From: Gonocerus acuteangulatus
Lineage: Eukaryota; Arthropoda; Insecta; Hemiptera; Coreidae
Direction: 5' to 3'
Assembly (NCBI GenBank): GCA_946811695.1
Contig: OX328124.1
Coordinates: 25,188,126-25,252,125 of the forward strand
Length of the DNA stretch: 64,000 nucleotides
Every line of letters begins with the position of its first letter. Position 1 is the first letter of the stretch. Position numbers and translations under genes: made by a program. Below, in pieces: positions 31,493 through 44,161 of the stretch. The notes under the pieces are model-generated. The model was given only the letters and a program-made list of their open reading frames with translations, made no database searches and had not been told where the DNA came from.

Positions 31493-32096
31493 GGTCACAT
31501 TTATTACAGTGCCAAGGTAGATGATTTATTTTCGTAGTCCATATTTTCAAGCGTTAATTTATTTTTCTAGAAGTACTTATTTCAAAGCAGCTATTTCATG
31601 ACGTCAAATTATTTTTTATTTATTGTTATCATAATCTCAAATATTTTAATAATAATAAATAATAAATTTAATGAAATTCTTGTACTAGTTTCATAGAACA
31701 TCGTTTATTGAAATTTGGTTGAAAATGCGAAATACTCCCACAGCTTCGTTCAATCTTATTCGATTCTTGTTTATTAAAATAATTTATGAAGAGGAATGTA
31801 AGAGCTTTCTCAGAAAGATTTAATATTTTTTATTAGTGTCAAACCAAAAATTAACTAGATTCTTCCGTGTAATTCTGTTTGTTAAGTCACATGATAATTC
31901 TTGTACATTCTCTTTAACTTCTATTGATAATCTCATTTCATTCAAAAACAAATTTAAATAATAGGAAAAATCATTCACAAGATATTTTATTTTTTAATAT
32001 TTTTATTTTGTTTTTATTCATTATTGATTATTTTTCTTTTACCACTCGCGTGCGGTTTGTGGTGTACAGTTACACGTACAGTTAAAAAATGTTTGG
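31493..32096. other. AT-rich, no feature
   Basis: Nothing recognised. Confidence 0.5.
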
Positions 32097-32444
32097 AGAT
32101 TTGGTAACTTATCTACAGTACCTAGATAACTTGTTGATTTGGTAACTTATCTACAGTACCTAGATAACTTGTTGATTTGGTAACTTATCTACAGTACCTA
32201 GATAACTTGTTGATTTGGTAACTTATCTACAGTACCTAGATAACTTGTTGATTTGGTAACTTATCTACAGTACCTAGATAACTTGTTGATTTGGTAAATT
32301 ATCTACAGTACCTAGATAACTTGTTGATTTGGTAACTTATCTACAGTACCTAGATAACTTGTTGATTTGGTAACTTATCTACAGTACCTAGATAACTTGT
32401 TGATTTGGTAACTTATCTACAGTACCTAGATAACTTGTTGATTT
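32097..32444 (+). repeat. 38-bp minisatellite, ~9 near-identical units
   Basis: Each unit is GATTTGGTAACTTATCTACA then GTACCTAGATAACTTGTT. Only one unit has a substitution (GGTAAATTATC). Every unit contains the inverted pair TTATCTA/TAGATAA. Units are contiguous with no spacers, so this is not a CRISPR array. Confidence 0.95.
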
Positions 32445-33389
32445 TTTGATTGTGAGAAATACTAGGAATTGAATTGAACATCTTTATCATACTGTGCATT
32501 TTTGTTTGTCTTTATAATTTATTTTTATCATGTATATTATAATGTATTTTTTCAATAAACTATGTAACAAAAATTTAATAGGACTAGGCCAAGAATGTAA
32601 TTATCAAAGCAACAATATTTTCTGTTGTACTAGACATAAAAGTTGTAATGAAACTTAAAATGAGTTATTAAAAGTAAAAAGTTCACAAATTAATGAATTA
32701 TTCATGTTTACGCATTGTTAATTAAGCGCAAAAAGGAGCATTTTCAAGAATTCGTAAGTACAAAAGTACTCAAGTATACAGATTGACATTTTTACAGTAG
32801 TTTTATCGTACTGCGAAGTATAACATATAAAAACATTAGATTTTTATCAAGTCCCCCACCAGAGATATTAAAGCCTAAAGTTATAAAAAATTGCAAACAT
32901 TTGATGCCTACATTTTTTTTAAAAACTAAGGTAACAAATTTTAGGGTTAAGAGTACCTTTAATACAACCTAATTATTTATGTTTGTTATCATTTCAAAAA
33001 TAAACTTTGATATACATCCCCTTATGCTAAATATTTACAGAATGCGGGGTGAGTCAAATATGGCCGCAATTTTCAAACGATTGACACTAAAAATAATTTA
33101 ATATTTTAAAAAAATTGTTTTGAACAACTGATTCCATATGTAATTGATGTTTAAAATATGATTTTTTTTTTCTAAAATGGTCAAGCAACCACCATTGAAC
33201 CACTTAATATGGATTGCGCCCTTTATAAAATTTATGACGTTCCTTACTATTAATATTTCTTGTTTTATTATTATAATTTCAATCAGATATTACTGGATGA
33301 GTAAAATATTCTATATCTCTTTTTTACCTTGCAACTGTTATATTCTAAAATTGTCTGTGGTTTAAAAATGTGGTCGTTATTGTGATTTT
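32445..33389. other. AT-rich, no gene
   Basis: No credible reading frame or repeat seen. Confidence 0.5.
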
Positions 33390-34760
33390 TATTTATTATA
33401 GTTACCAATTGATCATTTGGAGAAATTGCCAATTTTCATTTGAAATGGTATTTGTCTCTTTGTTCCATTGCCATCTGTTTCCACATAGTCTAATTTTTTC
33501 TAGAATGACTTTTTTTGTGGCGTTAATGGTAATGGTGTAAGCGTCAAAGAACCGTAAAAAAACTTTTGCTTCTCGTTTTCTCTTTGTCGTCAATCCTCTT
33601 CTTTTTTAACTTAACTTTTACTGCCATCTTTCTAAAAATCTTCGTCAAAACATTTAGTATGAAAATTGTTAAAATTCAAAGCGTCATTCTTCAAAATCTT
33701 TCCATTACTTACCTTTTTTTTACGATTTCGATCTCCTCAATGATTTTATCTAGATAATTATTATTCGTAGATACGAGTATAACTCGCAATCTATTTTTCG
33801 CTCTATTAAAATATTTAGTCCCTTTGCAAAGCTGTAAGAGTTCTTTATTATACAAGTGTTTGTTTGAATTTTATTGGATAAAATGAATCAAAATCTATTA
33901 TTCATCCAGAAATAGTTTTCTTTTGAAACCACTTAAACTCAAGGTTATTATTTTGTGTCGTTAGTATTTTGACATCAAGGAATCCTACTTTGTTGATCTT
34001 TTTTAATTCTTTAGTAAATTTAAGAATTATTCCTTTCAATAAAGTAGTCAAATAATTTCTTAATATGAGCAAAATGTCGTCGATATATTTGAATATAAAC
34101 TGGATATGTATGTTGCATTCTTTGACAATTTCTTCAAGCATACAATTCATAACAATTCCGAATTAAATCTATCATTAAATTTAAAATAACAGTCCTTAGT
34201 ACAAAGTCTTGTCTATAATTTTTATTGCTAGATCCAATGGTACATTTGGGAACATATTGATATGGTCATAAGCGATAAATCTAAAACCTGGTGAATCCGT
34301 AATATTAACTAATTGGTTTTTCTTTTTTACACTTTCTTCGTCATGAGCTCATCGCTAAAATTGCGAAGTTCAAAATAAAAATAATTGGTTCTTCAAATTA
34401 CGTACATTAAATGGACTCCCTTTCTTGAAATTTATTAATTTCACGTCGATCTTTTTAGCTAATTTTTGAGTTTGAGATTCAGTCGCACTTACTGTACGTC
34501 TAAGAGACGTTCCGTCTTTATGTATGTTTATAAGGCCATAAAAGAGAGGGGTATTACTATTTATACGTTTATTAGTTAAACTGTTTGTAGAGCCGCAATA
34601 TATTTCTTTAAATGTAGAATATTTCCATAAAAAGTACTTATTTTGTCAATATAGTCCCGTTATTTGATAATAACGTTCTTGCTAGTTTTATCTGCTTTGA
34701 CAATGTATCAGGTCATCTCATAATTAATATCGTTTTTTGTGTGCTATAAGGCATAGTATA
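33390..34760 (-). pseudogene. Penelope-like element reverse transcriptase, decayed
   Basis: Minus strand frames give, in order: VKADKTSKNVIIK; YGLINIHKDGTSLRRTVSAT and QTQKLAKKIDVKLI; FPNVPLDLAIKIID (finger/palm region); then FIFKYIDDILLI with the catalytic YxDD block and KINKVGFLDVKILTT. Penelope-type RTs carry these blocks and lack LTR or LINE features. Many stops and frameshifts. The GIY-YIG endonuclease expected downstream is not recognisable here. Confidence 0.8.
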
Positions 34761-34761
34761 A

Positions 34762-34817
34762 AATCAATGAAACAGTAGCTCTTCGACTGTTACAACAGGA
34801 TTTACTTCTACAGTAAC
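34762..34817 (-). pseudogene. Mariner transposase fragment, left of a SINE
   Basis: Minus strand TVEVNPVVTVEELLFH continues the helix-turn-helix region found at 35,005-35,248. The gene is split by the F3 SINE. Confidence 0.6.
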
Positions 34818-35003
34818 GGGGGTCTCCCGTGGTCTAATGGCTAGCGCCTTGGATTCATAAGCGGGAGATGGTGGGTTCGATTCCCAACCTCCGGCAGGAA
34901 TTTTATCATCCCACGGCTCGCTGGTAAAATTCCTCGCTGCACCCTGGATGTCGGCGCTAATGACCTAGATGTAGATGCGCCGTAAGAAGAAAAAAAAAAA
35001 AAA
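34818..35003 (+). repeat. tRNA-derived SINE F3, full length, inside a mariner
   Basis: GGGTCTCCCGTGGTCTAATG (A box), GGGTTCGATTCCC (perfect B box), a body with CCACGGCTCGCTGG, then GGCGCTAATGACC, TAGATGTAGATGCGCCG and a poly(A) tail. CTACAGTA lies on both sides (34,808 and 35,012), the probable TSD, with eight extra bases after the tail. Confidence 0.9.
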
Positions 35004-35004
35004 G

Positions 35005-35248
35005 TCCAAGGCTACAGTAGCCTGCAGGAGTTGGTCGTCAAGCTCTGTTAGTAGACGTGTACGAGCCTTATCTTCAAGCTTGCGGTTTCCCGCTCGAAAC
35101 CGCTTCACTTGTCGCGCACTAATGACATTCTCACCATATATTTCTACAGGTTTTCGATAAGTTGAAGCAACATTCTCTCCTTTATCGAATTCCGAAAGCA
35201 TAACATGGCGTAAGTGGTGTCTTGGGAGATCCTTTTCAAATGAGATTT
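35005..35248 (-). pseudogene. Mariner-type transposase N-terminal fragment
   Basis: Minus strand EKDLPRHHLRHVMLSEFDKG, then ISARQVKRFRAGNRKLEDKA and ELDDQLLQATV: the paired helix-turn-helix DNA-binding region of mariner transposases (HTH_48 type). The catalytic DDE/D domain is absent. Interrupted by the SINE and cut off by Penelope sequence. Confidence 0.75.
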
Positions 35249-35768
35249 AAGCATAGAATAAATAAGTTTCACCAAACAAAACATGATAAATAGAAGTGTA
35301 TGCTATGATAAACAAAAATCAATTGAAAGGGATGACTTTGTAATATAAACATAAACAGACAGAATATTAAAAACCAACATTACTTAGTATGTGAAGAGCC
35401 ATATAAATAAGTATTTTTAACAACTGTAAAGTCGCGGATTCCGCCTTACTCATTATTTTTAAGCGGAAAACTAATATATAGGTACAGAAATTGGTTCATT
35501 ACAAATATTTTTTCTAGCTTTGTCAAAAACATTAAAAATACTTAGCCTGATTTTCTTATTAAAATTAAAATTCGTATCTGCATTTAAAGCATGTATTCCA
35601 CAACAGAAATGTAGTTAATAATTGGTTTGCTGATAGGTTTCAAAACTATGACCTAATGTTAAAAACTGTAAATCCTCCTCGGGGATAACAAAATTTGTCA
35701 TATTTACAATGCATTCAGTATGAAATATTTATGTGGTTGTATGTTTAGAAGCTTTTAAACAAATTTGC

Positions 35769-35816
<48 letters not shown>

Positions 35817-36159
35817 AAGTATTAGAATTACAAATTTGTAGACTATTCGAAAAGAGTTCTATAAAGAACTTAATAACATTTGAAATTTGATGTTCTATAA
35901 TTTGGCTTAGCAAAAAGTTCTTACAATTTCATTCGAGGAGGATGCGAAAGATGTAAACTAATTTCAATAAATTGAAGAACATGCTCATTTGTAATTGTAT
36001 TCATTAACTTCCTAGTTACACAAGAAAAATAAATAGTTTTGTTCTTTTAAAATTGAATATTAACTCAGTTATTATAAAATAATAATTTCCTTCTAGGTTA
36101 GATTCTCTGAACCCAATGAATCGATTTGACTTATTGCCAGAAATGTTTTTTTATCATTA
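35249..36159. other. AT-rich with a 45-T run
   Basis: Poly(T) at 35,771-35,815. No gene or other repeat seen. Confidence 0.5.
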
Positions 36160-36482
36160 GTATAATGTATACAGAGTTTGGCTGATATAAATAAAAATTA
36201 CGGCCTTTTGGATGAAATTAATAATTTGGTTCTCGGGATATACCGATCTCTATGCCCTATTTATTTTCAGAAGACTTATTTTACATTAGCTAAGGTTATC
36301 TGTAACTGAGGTATGCCTAGTTAAGTTGCTATACAAAAGAAATTTTGACCGTTAGATCCACATTTTCAATTTGAGTGCGGAGTGATGCTCACTCTCCAGA
36401 TGGACCGATTTCGGTTGATAAAGGAACTCTTTCAATCGTTTGTTGCACCATGTATACCATGTGATTATATATATATATATAT
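36160..36482 (-). mobile_element. Pearl/Helentron-like fragment, copy 4
   Basis: Degenerate minus copy: ACAGAGTTTGGCTGATATA, AAATTACGGCC, GGACCGATTTCGGTTGATAA, GAACTCTTTCAATCGTTTG and a terminal (TA)n head. Strongly diverged. Confidence 0.45.
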
Positions 36483-37558
36483 ACGGCATTCTCCAGCGGT
36501 CGTTTTCTCTGGGTGATATTTCGCAGGAATCCCATCCTGCTATTGTTCAACAATAAGTTTCAAATTAAAAAGGTTATTATAAGATAACAAACAAAAATGT
36601 ACGAAGTAATACAGCTTCAAAAAATATGCGAAGCCCAAAACGAAAGTTGATGTCAATCAGTCCTCAGTCAGAAAATCACACGCACATATGAAAGTCTGAG
36701 AACCCTCACTCGGTCTTAATATGTATTAATGGGTTAATTTTTTTTTCTTTTTGAAGACCCGAAACAATTCTTTTTAATTCTTCTTATTTTATTACTATTT
36801 TACAATTTTTACAAAATTATATTACATATTTTCTTACACTTTTCAACTTATTTTAAATATTTATTTTATTTACGACGCATCGACATGAAGGCCATTTATA
36901 ACAGCCATTTATAGTCCAAAGCGTTTCTTTAATATACGGCATATTATTATTGTATGTCGAGGGAGACCATTCTTGAGGAAATACCTCAGAAAAAACTGAC
37001 ATAACAATAATACAGGGTTGCGTAAATCGGAAAATTCACATTTCATTTTTATACGTAAAAACAAAAAAACAGAAAAATCGTCCTTTTGAAATTCTTACGC
37101 TGAAAACCCCGAAGCTAGAGACTTTTCCAAGGCATCAAACATTTTCCATTACTTTACCATTATTTAGGAATTGTACAACTGGCGCGCGGCTTTGCAAAAT
37201 ATCAATAAGTATGAAAAAAAAACATAGACCTTCTATGCTCGATGAATACAATTTTGAATAGAGAATATAAAAAAACAGTAAAGTTCGTTTCAATCAGTAA
37301 AATGGGGTTTGCATAATAATTTTGCAAGAAATTATTCCTATTTTTGCAAAATTGAAACGTAAAACTTTGAATATTTGAACTATATTTTTTTAAAAAATAC
37401 TACGATACTGAAAGTTTCATAAATATTTTAGAAATTGAAGGTTGGACGGGTTCAGAAATATTTTAAAGTTATTTAATTTGGCATCCAACTCAAAACATAT
37501 TCGCCTTGGACTAAACACCTCTGGTTGGACTTAGGGCAGTATTTTTGGATATATCTTA
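36483..37558. other. No gene; possible mariner-type end near 37,013
   Basis: ACAGGGTTGCGTAAATCGG at about 37,013 resembles CAGGGTGT-type termini, and the sequence after it looks like non-coding transposon DNA. No partner end seen. Confidence 0.35.
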
Positions 37559-38198
37559 TCTATATATATAAAAATCACGCGTCTGTCTGTTTGTCCGCTT
37601 GTCTGTTTGTTTGTTTGTTCCTTATACAAAACCACATCGTTTGACCGATTTTGACCAAACTTGGAATAATGGTAGGTCTTGATACAGGAAGTCTCGTAGG
37701 CTAAGTCAAAAAATTCTACGAGCTGTCTGTCTGTATGTTTGTTCCTTATACAAATCCACACCCTTCTTCCGATTTTGACCAAACTTGGCACACAGGTAGG
37801 TCTTGATCCGGGGAGTCACATATCCTAGGTCAAAAACGTCTACCATCTGTCTGTCAGTATGTTTGTTCCTTATACAAAACCACATCGTTTGACCGATTTT
37901 GACCAAACTTGGAATAATGGTAGGTCTTGATACACGAAGTCTCGTAGGCTAGGTCAAAAATTTCTACGAGCTGTCTGTCTGTATGTTTGTTCCTTACACA
38001 AATCCACACCCTTTTTCCAATTTTGACCAAACTTGGCTAGGTTAAAATCGCCTATGACTGACAGTTCGGAGATCACGAGTTCGAAACAATGAACTCTAAT
38101 TGTTATAGATTTTAATATTAATTATTTGGTTTCTAATTTATTTTTGCTTTTATAGATGCAGAAAGTAGGTGTAGCGAAGCACGCCGGGTATCAGCTAG
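37559..38198 (+). mobile_element. Non-autonomous Helitron, second family (640 bp)
   Basis: Begins TCTATATATATAAAAATC after an A and ends GCGAAGCACGCCGGGTATCA then GCTAG, followed by T. The interior has about 3.5 units of ~124 bp that alternate between two types: one with AAAACCACATCGTTTGACCG, the other with AAATCCACACCCTT. Open frames in it are artefacts. The ends are related to the 3,406 and 6,582 Helitrons but the interior is unrelated. Confidence 0.8.
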
Positions 38199-38512
38199 TA
38201 TTATATAATAAACACACTCGTATGAGTATTTAAAAAAAAAAATTCTGCTTTACAGTAATAGCTACACGATATTAGACGTATAGCCATCGGGGATCAAGCA
38301 TACAGGCTGCTAGGGTTCCTAAAACGTGACAGATCCACTAAGCTAGGGGTTGTTAAACCCTAGTGTGTATAAAGTTCCTGACAGACATCAGACATACCAA
38401 CAGATAACAATTCTTAATATCGTTGTTTTGGGTACATTTGCGTTGATATAGGCCCCCAATAGTATTTTTTCTCATATGTCTTCCATGTAAAGACAGCGAT
38501 CCGTTAGAATTT

Positions 38513-38515
<3 letters not shown>

Positions 38516-38552
<37 letters not shown>
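38516..38552. repeat. (TA)n microsatellite
   Basis: Alternating TA run. Confidence 0.9.
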
Positions 38553-38555
<3 letters not shown>

Positions 38556-39424
38556 TTTATATATTTGTTTGTTGAGTTCCGCATCACTGGCGACAAACTC
38601 CTTTCTTATCTTGAAAACATTAAAAAAAATAATATATAAATACGGGTATTTAAAAGTATTATGGAGTTAAAGTCTATTGGTTAAAGAATAATTCGAAAAA
38701 ATTGACTTTTTATATGTATTGGGTCCATTCCATGTCAAATCAACACACTTTTTTTACCTCACCCTTTCAGTTATTAATGAAAATTGGCTCACCAAAATTG
38801 GGACAAATAAAAATACCAAATTTCAAATTTTTCAACATTCGGCCACGTAAAGTTTTCAAAAAGCGGTCAAAATCTCGCTTTTTCAAAACATTTAAATAGT
38901 CATAACTCCTCTCCTGTTTACGTTACAAACATGGGGAAGGTGTCAATGTTTAGCTCTTGATATGCCCTTTCAAACGACAAGCACATGATAGGTCATGACC
39001 ATACTTTTTTTCAAAATCCCAAAATAAAATTTTGAATCTAAATATTTTTAAAAACGCATCTTTAAAAATTTTGAAAATATTTTATATAATTGGTCATATC
39101 ATTACTAATTTGTATAGCAAATTTGGTTATGGGAATGAAATGGGTTCTTAGACAAAATAATTTCCAAAATTCTTAGTTAGCAACACCTGTAGGACGGGCA
39201 TTTTCTATCCATAAATACACAAGGATATAATTTGCCATGTTTAACATCAAGTGTGTAATAAACAATAACTACAGGAATATAATGGAACTTATTAAAATAC
39301 AAGAATGTATGATTTAATGGAGTGTAAGGGAATAATTCCGCAAAAGAGAATAAATAAACCAACAGAATGCGGGATAGGAGGTTTAATGTTGAGGAATAAT
39401 GGTAATTATTATTATTATTTGCAG
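38553..39424. other. No gene; old repeat-like DNA
   Basis: GGTCCATTCCATGTCAAATC and following lines look like dispersed repeat sequence of unknown class. No termini identified. Confidence 0.35.
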
Positions 39425-39490
39425 AGTATGTATGGTGGCTACATGAAGGGGATCAATATACGGAGACCCCGCCCCTTCAATGGCGGCTAG
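39425..39490 (+). CDS. Candidate terminal exon of an unknown gene (weak)
   Basis: A good acceptor (pyrimidine-rich TTATTATTATTTGCAG) is followed by a GC-richer open stretch encoding SMYGGYMKGINIRRPRPFNG and a stop. A second frame from the same acceptor stays open to about 39,511. Composition stays elevated to about 39,600, as a coding end plus UTR might. I recognise no protein family and see no neighbouring exon. Confidence 0.2.
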   Translation, partial: SMYGGYMKGINIRRPRPFNGG

Positions 39491-39997
39491 GATGGCGGAC
39501 CCACCCCTAACAACGCCAAGCAGTCTACCATCCTCCACCTGTCTCCCTTATCAACAGTCTGCTCTTATCACATCACACTCTATCATACTAGGCATCTCAA
39601 TATGTTTACAAAAACAATCGGACTAGGTTTTTCTCAAAGTCTAATCCAGTCATGTTTTTCTTTTTTTAAGGGCTGGCTATAAATGATTACGCAATTCAAA
39701 ATTATTTCTAAACATTTTTTTACAATCAAATGTTTTTCCAACATCAGAAGACATATCTTCTACAAGTCCATAAATCAAGAAAACTGACCTACTAATATTT
39801 AAAAAATGACAAAACGGAAAAAAATATATTTCACAAATCAATATATATATACAAATCGCCGCAGTATGATTTTCCAAAAACATTATTCTAAAAGCTAATT
39901 ATTTGGAAACTGTGTTCACTCATTTGCAAATTTACATACAAAACTTGAAGCTTTCAGAAAACAGATTTTACAGACTTCCCAAAACTAAGGAAAGATA

Positions 39998-40000
<3 letters not shown>

Positions 40001-40066
<66 letters not shown>
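40001..40066. repeat. (TA)n microsatellite
   Basis: Alternating TA run of 66 bp. Confidence 0.9.
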
Positions 40067-40071
<5 letters not shown>

Positions 40072-40550
40072 TAGATTTTTTATGTAATATGCTTGTTTGT
40101 CATTTTATTGCTTACTTAAAGGTATCTAAAATCTAAATCCACTATATTTTTAATACGGAAGGAGAGATCTCTTTCAGTTAAACTGTATACATAATTTATG
40201 TTTAAATGTTTTTAGTACATAACTCATTAATCAAATGGAGTTGACAATTCCAAGATCAAAAAAAAAAAAATATTTTCCTGTCTACGCACGTATTTAGAGC
40301 CAATATACAGAAAAATAATGATGCCTTACTATTGAATCAAGTTCATTACTTTTCCAATAACTAGATTTGCTGATATATATAAAGTTTTCTTACTCGAATT
40401 TTGTAAAATTAACAAAACCAATTATAGAAATATATATTGAATTCAAAACTTATTTATGCTTTAAAAATAGGCAATACATTTCTTCAGTGAATTATTTTAC
40501 AAGCCTAATATACTCTTTTATTCCGGTTAATATTCCTAAAAATATTTTCT

Positions 40551-40611
40551 TACTGAAATATATAAGAATATTTGAACTATTGAATATAATATATTCTTAT
40601 ATATTTCAGTA
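40551..40611. repeat. ~20-bp-stem AT hairpin
   Basis: ACTGAAATATATAAGAATAT and its inverse flank about 20 bases. Strong potential hairpin. Confidence 0.7.
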
Positions 40612-41874
40612 CATATTTTAATACATATTAAGTTTCAAATCATTATTCATATTCATTTGTCGTTAATAATTTTCAGGAAAAGGGGACATAGGGTATTTTC
40701 CTATTCAAACTGTTTAAAAGAAAATTATAATAGATTTGTCAAGTATAAAAATAGTCAGTAAAGATTATTGTATATGGTTTTTAGTCTTAACATGATTTGT
40801 TGGTTTAAACTATATGATGCACAATGGAAGTATGATTTTTCAATATGTATTATAAAAAAAACATAATTGTTGAAAATATTACTAAAAGAAGTTCCTTATT
40901 TTGTACAAATTTCTAACAGATATTTAAAATCCCTTTTACTTCTAGTCTATAATTTATTAGACTATAACAAATTTTTACATGTATGGAATCTAATTTTTTG
41001 GCAAAATGTAGCTGAATAAATTATTGTATCCGTGCTTTGCTTTGAAGTACATAAATACCTAAAGCTTGTCAAAATGTTTTAAAATGACATGGCTCTCTCA
41101 TTCATAACACGAGCTTTAGACAGCAGACTGACCGGGACTATTCTAAATTTAGGGCTACAAATGTAATATGCTTCATAATAAATAATGTAAACAAATCTTC
41201 GGTGTTGTAATTTATATTAAGGTAACTATATTGTATATAGGAATTTGGGCTAATGTAACTCTAATTGTTATTTGTATGTGGGCACACGTTAAAATGTATT
41301 TTTATGAAAAATAAGTTCTAAGTGTATATAGTGCAATAAATTGTTTTATTCCTGAAAAGTCTTGTATAAAAAAACAGAGTTTCAGGTATTTGTGATATAT
41401 GACTTTTGTAAAAAAAAATATTATTAGATTTATATATAAATGTTAATGTTAATAATTAGTTTTTAATAATGTCTCACTTGGTGAAACAACAGCATCACGA
41501 CAGTCTTCCAATGTATGCTATGTATTATAGGAATCAAACGTAGCAATAAGTTTTTAATACATAAAAAATATAGCCCTTTATCGAAATGAAAAAAAAAACA
41601 AAAAAAAAAATTGGACACTATATTCATATAATTTAATTTGTATGTAATTTTGATTTTTGATTTATTTAAGCAATCCACAATTGTAAATCACAGTATTGAA
41701 CCGAAATTAAAAAACAGAATCATTTATTTGTGTCAAGTATCGCACAACTTGGTCATCAATATTTTCTCAAAACTAATTCTACAAACTTTCAAGACAACAT
41801 TTTTAATTATTGGGTTTCGACTGAATTTGAGGGCGCTTATTCCTAAATTTTATTTGCGTAATAATATTGGTAGG

Positions 41875-41876
<2 letters not shown>

Positions 41877-41918
<42 letters not shown>
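41877..41918 (+). repeat. Poly(A) run of 42
   Basis: Uninterrupted A run. Confidence 0.9.
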
Positions 41919-41920
<2 letters not shown>

Positions 41921-42025
41921 ACCTAATTACGGTATCCAAATTATTTTTTTTAGCTGACGAAGCCTGCCACGCACTATTTTCAGAAATATAGTCTTCACGA
42001 AATGGGACAGTTCCTTCCTCTCCAT

Positions 42026-42066
42026 AGCCCTGAAGGTGGCTTACATGTCATGCCGAAACGTTGGCA
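42026..42066 (+). ncRNA. Degenerate hammerhead-like motif
   Basis: AGCC, CTGAAGG, TGGC, loop, ATGCC, GAAA, CGTT, GGC. Stem I (GCC/GGC) and the GAAA block are kept; the last core base of the first block is G instead of A. Confidence 0.35.
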
Positions 42067-43332
42067 GAGAGAAATTCTTTATTTATAAAAAAAAAATAAA
42101 GTTTGCTGTCCAAATGTTTTGGGATAAACATTTTAGCTATAAAATTTAGAGTTTATTCAATCACATGAACGAACCCTGATGACCAACACCTATACGTCAA
42201 CGGTCGACTATATATCTTCTCAACTTTTTTTTTTAGCATAAATTTAACGAATTTTAATTAACCAGGGAGATCCTAATACATAAGAAAATTAAAAATCCAA
42301 ATATATCAGTCACAATTATTGTGCTGTGCATATTGAGACCCCATTGCTTACTATTTTTTGGATGAATACTATAATGGTCTATCGTGAAATTTTCTTGGAA
42401 TAGTGAGATAATCAATGGTAAATTATCATTAATATTGGAAATGTTTTATGTAATTATACGGCAATTAGAGTATGAAACATATTGATGTAACATGTTCACT
42501 TATTTTTGCTGTATTGTTTTGATTAGCTACATAACTTGAAATATAAATGTATTTCTTGTTCAATTACTGTGATTGGAACAATTATTTTCAGATTTCTAAG
42601 TATTGTTCATCAGGTTTATTTATCTTACTGTATGTCACATCTTTATGCTTGCCTTAAAGCAACAAAAAACAATGTTTTTTTTCACAAATAATTCAATTTT
42701 TACACATGAAACGTTCAGTGTTCAATTGTGGGGCATGTGATTTCAGTGTGTTTGCACACAAAATTGTAAATATTGGTTTAAATGCACACATTTGTATTTA
42801 AGAAGGTAATTGTATTTGTAAATGTTTTTCTTTTTTTTTCTTCTTTTTTTTTTTAAATCTTCATATTAACCACAAAATACCAAAGAAATCAACCTATTGC
42901 TGTAGTCTTCCCTAGAGTCTTCCATTTTGGGACAAATTGCAATTTGACCCTTAGATTACTATAATGTAAATAATCCTTTGTCTCTAGAAATATAGTTAGA
43001 GATGTTTTTTGTTATAATTCTGAATAGAAATGAAACGAGTGAAAGGAAAACTTTTATATTAAACGATCAAGGATATTGTCAACAAAAACATATCAAAGGT
43101 GGCGCTAGGTTTTTAAGCTTTGTGTTGTTTTACAGTTAACTAAAGTTTATTATTAATGATGTCCAAATGTTTATAAAAATTAGGAATGTCTTATGAACAC
43201 AGTAAAATATAATTGAAAATATCGTATATGGAACTAATTAAAAAATAACATATTCAATATAAATACTACATCACAGTGGACTTGAATTCCTTCTAAGTAC
43301 ATAAAAGTCACTTGAATTTTAATAATCCTAAG
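42067..43332. other. AT-rich, no feature
   Basis: Nothing recognised. Confidence 0.5.

Positions 43333-43387
<55 letters not shown>
43333..43387 (+). repeat. Poly(A) run of 55
   Basis: Uninterrupted A run. Confidence 0.9.
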
Positions 43388-43388
<1 letters not shown>

Positions 43389-44161
43389 AAGGTCAAAATA
43401 TTCAGGCTTCGGTCATACGATTTCTTTTTATAAAACAAGGGTATTTGTGCAATCGCTTTGCGTTGATTTTCTATATTTCATCAGCTGTCTATGAATAGAA
43501 TGAACACGGGCGCTAATATTAACTATTTTTTTTTATTATAAATTGTATAAAATTTGTTGTATTTAAATTTGTTATTGTATTGTATTATATTTAAATATTA
43601 AGACCCTCATGGCAATTCCCAAAGCCAGATATCTCTTGAAAATCAATAAGAAAAATACTATATTTTATCATTTTTTATTATAAGGTAGAATTATGTTCTT
43701 GGCTTATTATTTAGCTTGATATTTGAACATCTATCTAATAATTTCAAACGGTGGTGGTTAACATCTAGCAAAATACGGCATAAGTTTGCGGTGAATATTT
43801 TTATAAATTTTGTTAAAGTCACGTTACTCGTTTTAGGCGGCACCTTCATTGGTCCCGACCCGATCCGATAACTTCCGATTCTCGGGCGTTCAAACTTGTT
43901 TGTTTCTAGACAGATTTATGACCGACGACGCAAAATGGCGCCAAACGATATATTGTTTTTCCATAAAGTCTATACCCTTTACATCTTAACCGATTTCGAT
44001 GCATTTTTTGTTTTAAAAATGCTAATAAAATTTAGAACAACTTTGTCAATTCACATTTTTGTTTCCCTTGTTTATTAAATTACAAGGAAAAATTTTATTA
44101 CCATCCAATGTTTATAACCTCCAAATGCTTATAACCTTCTACTTTTCTTGTTTTTCTTCCA
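43388..44161. other. No gene recognised
   Basis: A short GC-richer patch at 43,835-43,945 (CGGCACCTTCATTGGTCCCG) is unexplained. Confidence 0.35.

Larger units (their letters stand above)
39491..41876. other. AT-rich, no gene; TA tract and hairpin inside
   Basis: Nothing credible apart from (TA)n at 40,001-40,066 and the hairpin at 40,551-40,611. Confidence 0.5.

Noticed and set aside
32097..32444. Possible CRISPR array
   Set aside because: Units are contiguous without unique spacers, and the context is eukaryotic. The same applies to 57,252-57,774.
37531..37906. Repeated KIGQ-type minus-strand peptides
   Set aside because: Translation of the ~124-bp internal repeats of the Helitron.
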